In this document: in pieces, positions 60,958 through 64,000 of the stretch | How the letters are laid out: every line of letters starts with the position of its first letter | How positions within the stretch are numbered: position 1 is the stretch's first letter | Assembly (NCBI RefSeq): GCF_000213175.1 | Contig: NW_009799179.1 | Location: forward strand, 5,035,276 to 5,099,275 | Reading direction: 5' to 3' | Source of the DNA: Neurospora tetrasperma FGSC 2508 | Lineage: Eukaryota > Ascomycota > Sordariomycetes > Sordariales > Sordariaceae | Length of the DNA: 64,000 nt | Translations under genes and position numbers: made by a program | The notes under the pieces: generated by a model | Database searches by the model: none | What the model saw: the letters and a program-made list of their open reading frames with translations, nothing else | What the model was told of the DNA's origin: nothing

Positions 60958-62691
60958 ATGGACTTCCACAGCCAGCTTCCCGGCCGGGACCCGCGTCCAA
61001 CCCTTCAAGTCATCACCACGTATCCTCCCCAGTCCCAAACATCAAACTACTCCTACCCCTTGTCAGGAACATCTCCGGGCCGCGAGTCTGTTGGGTCCGA
61101 TATCTCATCTGTACCGAGCATGGTCGAAGACCAAGGCTCTGACATCTCTGCCGAGGAAGAATACCAGTATGACCACACCTCCAGGACCAGGGGGTCATGG
61201 AACTGTTTTTGGAACAACACTCGAGCACACGAAAAGGATCTCCAGACGACAAACACTTTAGCACGGCCCATTAGCCACCATGCTGGCAGATGCACAACCC
61301 CCAGCACACCGGAAAGGAAGAGGAGCAGCAGGCCAACTTTGACATCATCACGGCCGGATAGCGGCTTCGCCCAGGGGAACAACCAATGGCCTCTGACTCC
61401 TCCATATACCAGTCACAGTCACCAGGTGCCTCGGACATTCAACAAGCCCCTTCCCTCACCAACTTACTCACTCTTCCCGCCAACGCCGTCATCTGCTGAT
61501 AGCAACTCTTCTTCGGTGCCGCCACCAGGGAGACCATCTTTCCCCCGGCCATGGACCTCGGACACCTTACGGCTGGAGCAAATCCCACCACCACCACGAT
61601 CCCCAGTAGTGATGCGCAGGAAGTCGGGCTTCGGTAGGAAAAGGAAACTGGGGGGCGAGCCGCTGGCTGTGACCGTCAGTCCACATAACACCAAGTCGCC
61701 AACGACCTCAACATCAGCAAGCCTGGTCTTCCGGGCAAGGCCATCCATCATCCCTGTCCCCTCTTCCACAGGCAATTTCTCGCAGCAGTTGGCTCCTACA
61801 ACCTACCAGACGGAGCAGTCCTCTCTCTACCTTCAACCTCCCTACCTCACCCCAATCGATTTCCGCCGCCCATCCCCCACCAATCTGCATCGCAATTCCT
61901 GCAGTGGTGCCTGCCCCAGACCTCTTAGCAGCAGGGACCAGCACCAACAACAGATAAGGACACATCAACAACAAGAAATAAAAGAGCGACCTCTGCCCTT
62001 TCTCCCCCTTCCCGTCCAACCACAACAACGACCTCCTCGATCATCACCTCCTTCGCCAGTAGTTTTCCCAGCACCTCCAACATCACCACTGCCACCTCTG
62101 CAACCACCACCACCACCACCACCGTCGCCGCCACCACCACCTCCTCCTCCTCCTCCTCCTCCTCCTCCTCCTCCTCCTCCTGCTGCTGCTGTTGCTGTTC
62201 CTCTTCCACCTGTCGTCTCAGTTTTCGAAACCGACTCGGACGATGAAGAGGTCGACTCAGACACTGGATCAGACGAGCACAATCATTTCGGTGCTGCTGG
62301 AGGGGTTGTGGAAAGCTTCGCAAGGCGGCTTATGAGGAGTTTATTCGGAGCCCAAGGGCGGCACCATTACCGTCACGACACAGATCGTCAGACCCAAAAA
62401 AGCCATCATCATCATCATCAGCGGAGTACTAGTGATTATACTCGCAGTGCGGCAACCACAACAACAACAACAACCACAACACTGTTTCACAAGGCTATTC
62501 ACCTGAGGCGACCACGGTCTGATGGGGGCGGCAACCAGAGTCCACAGCTCGGGGCGGTGATGGAGGAGGCTGAACACGGATATAGAAAGAGTTGTAGCAA
62601 TGCCAGTGAGTGCGAGACTGGGAGTAGCGCGAAGCAAAATGTTTTGGGAAGACGCGGGAGGTTTTGGGGGAGGAATGGTAGTCGATCGTGA
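60958..62691 (+). CDS. Proline-rich low-complexity protein, unknown function
   Basis: A single exon of 577 residues starts at the first ATG, 18 bp after a likely 5' UTR splice acceptor. The N-terminal 70 residues are Ser-rich with an acidic patch (EDQGSDISAEEEYQYD). The middle is Pro/Ser/Thr-rich with several PPxP-type motifs and an RRKSGFGRKRK basic stretch, a possible nuclear signal. A run of about 19 Pro, then Ala/Val, is coded by CCA/CCG/CCT triplets. It is followed by an acidic block (FETDSDDEEVDSDTGSDEHN) and a short helix SFARRLMRSLFG, then His and Thr runs. No enzyme domain is seen. The acidic block plus the helix may be the conserved core. It is probably a disordered scaffold or regulatory protein; this is inference. 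Confidence 0.8.
   Translation: MDFHSQLPGRDPRPTLQVITTYPPQSQTSNYSYPLSGTSPGRESVGSDISSVPSMVEDQGSDISAEEEYQYDHTSRTRGSWNCFWNNTRAHEKDLQTTNTLARPISHHAGRCTTPSTPERKRSSRPTLTSSRPDSGFAQGNNQWPLTPPYTSHSHQVPRTFNKPLPSPTYSLFPPTPSSADSNSSSVPPPGRPSFPRPWTSDTLRLEQIPPPPRSPVVMRRKSGFGRKRKLGGEPLAVTVSPHNTKSPTTSTSASLVFRARPSIIPVPSSTGNFSQQLAPTTYQTEQSSLYLQPPYLTPIDFRRPSPTNLHRNSCSGACPRPLSSRDQHQQQIRTHQQQEIKERPLPFLPLPVQPQQRPPRSSPPSPVVFPAPPTSPLPPLQPPPPPPPSPPPPPPPPPPPPPPPPPPAAAVAVPLPPVVSVFETDSDDEEVDSDTGSDEHNHFGAAGGVVESFARRLMRSLFGAQGRHHYRHDTDRQTQKSHHHHHQRSTSDYTRSAATTTTTTTTTLFHKAIHLRRPRSDGGGNQSPQLGAVMEEAEHGYRKSCSNASECETGSSAKQNVLGRRGRFWGRNGSRS
62104..62192. repeat. CCN triplet repeat in coding sequence
   Basis: Runs of CCA, CCG and CCT triplets encode the polyproline stretch and pass into GCT (Ala). 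They are likely unstable in length but keep the frame. Confidence 0.9.
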
Positions 62692-63563
62692 CTTTGGTGT
62701 TAGATACAAGTGACTGTCGTGGTCAGTTGGTGACATATCATCTGGGGAGGTCCTGAAAAGACGGCGGGAGGTTTTATGGTTCTTGTTGATATACATTTTG
62801 GGAGTTGATATGGTTTGGACATATTGATGGATGGATGGAGTTGGCGCAATGGGTAGGGTGTATACAGGACATCGGAGGGGATCGGGTTTACATACCTAGG
62901 TAGGTAGGCACTTGCCTACAACACATACATAATTCGCCCATTGTCACTTGGGCAACATCAATTTTACATATGATTATCTATCCACAGTGAACTTCATCTG
63001 CTTCTTTGATATCTTGATTTTTGTTTGTGTGCTGTGCTCAGTTTAGTCTTCATCATCATTGTCGTACAACTCAAATCAAAAGAAATAAAAGACGCGCTCG
63101 GATGTGTGGAAATGTAGCTGATGCTTGTGTTAAACGCTGACAATGCACTCACGAGAAAGGAGTGACGTATCGGCCCCGAACGTATCTTTGGTATGGATAT
63201 CCAAAAGGTTGGATGAGAGAAGGATTGAGCCAACGTACACATTAAGTAACGACGTAGTGCAGTCGGTCATCATATCTTGCGGTGCCTCACGAGTACCAAC
63301 TGAGTTCCTTTCGGTAGGACGGCTGATCATCGGATACCAAGAATTGTCTGTGTAACGCGTATATTGCGGTACTCTCTCTTTCTTTCTTCTCGATCCTCGA
63401 TGCAGTGTTTTGGAGAAACTCTCGGTTTCCCACATGTCTTCAGCTCCTTCCTCTTGTCAATACATACAGAGAGACGGAGAAAGCATAGGGCATTACCGCA
63501 GCAGCTGTTGATACTCTGCTGCGTACAACCAAACCCTGGATGGTGGCGCTCTCGGCGGACTTC

Positions 63564-63588
63564 AAAAAAAAAAAAAAAAAAAAAAAAA
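63564..63588. repeat. A homopolymer run (25)
   Basis: Twenty-five consecutive A residues, followed by shorter A-runs to about 63611. Confidence 0.9.
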
Positions 63589-63909
63589 CGAAAAAAACCG
63601 GGTAAAAAAAAGGAACAGTGAACAGCGACGGACCACGTTGAGGAAAGATGCTGAGTGGACTGAGTTGGGCAACATAGGTATATTAGCCAGATCTTGGGCG
63701 TCAGTCAATAAATTTAAAGCTGATGCTATTTTGGTGATTGAGCGGTCTCGGCCACTATCGTCTCGGTCATGTTGGTGTGGTACAGCCGTATCTGCGGACG
63801 AAGCCAAGACACCCACCGTCCTCAGAGGAGTGATGTTTGGAGGCATCGACCTGATTCACAAACGGTTTTTGGAAGTTTGTCCTGCTTTTCCCGTTTTGAT
63901 GTATGCATT

Positions 63910-63910
<1 letters not shown>

Positions 63911-63961
<51 letters not shown>
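63911..63961. repeat. A homopolymer run (51)
   Basis: Fifty-one consecutive A residues, very long for fungal nuclear DNA. No element or gene end is recognisable on its 5' side. Confidence 0.9.
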
Positions 63962-63963
<2 letters not shown>

Positions 63964-64000
63964 GACTTTCTTTGATAACGATGGAGAGAGAGAGAGCGGT

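Larger units (their letters stand above)
62692..64000. other. 3' end of window, no supported gene
   Basis: After the proline-rich gene there are only short frames, a TAGG/TAGGTAGG repeat near 62897, and two long A-runs. The window ends in a GA repeat. Confidence 0.55.

Overview
The window looks like nuclear DNA of a filamentous ascomycete, most probably a Sordariomycete close to Neurospora. The genes have short introns (about 54-200 nt) with GT..AG ends and CTAAC/CTGAC-type branch sites. The proteins include clear ascomycete families. An AT-rich block of about 10.9 kb carries a saturated repeat-induced point mutation (RIP) signature: CpA and TpG are almost gone while CpG is kept. The species is inferred; no species-specific marker was seen.

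Layout. Positions 1-5661 hold no gene I can support. Positions 5665-16555 are one nested, fossilised transposon block. The outer element has 41-bp terminal inverted repeats, a TAA target duplication and a relic DDE transposase of PIF/Harbinger type. An LTR retrotransposon of Ty3/gypsy type (7351-14735, LTRs of 226 bp) sits in a G-run inside it. Next come a C2H2 zinc-finger regulator on the minus strand (18477-19507) and an unusually long stretch of about 11.9 kb without a convincing gene (19508-31387). A secreted SGNH/GDSL esterase follows (31388-32972, minus).

The right half is gene-dense: a CNL1-like BLOC-1 subunit with an apparent frame break in a GGA tract (35252-35855), a COMPASS Spp1/CXXC1-type PHD protein (36744-38670, minus), the mitochondrial copper chaperone Sco1 (39343-40373), a long choline/ethanolamine kinase (41801-44563), a possible small cysteine-rich secreted protein (45345-45671, minus, weak), a DUF3433-like multi-pass membrane protein (45868-48993), a coiled-coil protein with an unresolved 5' end (about 52691-54914), a CECR5-like mitochondrial HAD hydrolase (57342-58787) and a proline-rich low-complexity protein (60958-62691).

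The genes do not form one pathway; they are housekeeping and regulatory genes in ordinary fungal order. Two pairings may matter for regulation: spp1 and sco1 are divergent over 672 bp, and the zinc-finger gene has an exceptionally long upstream region. I found no tRNA, rRNA, CRISPR array or biosynthetic cluster. The nested transposon island with its RIP pattern is the most distinctive structure, and I see no clear evidence of a wholly new biological system.
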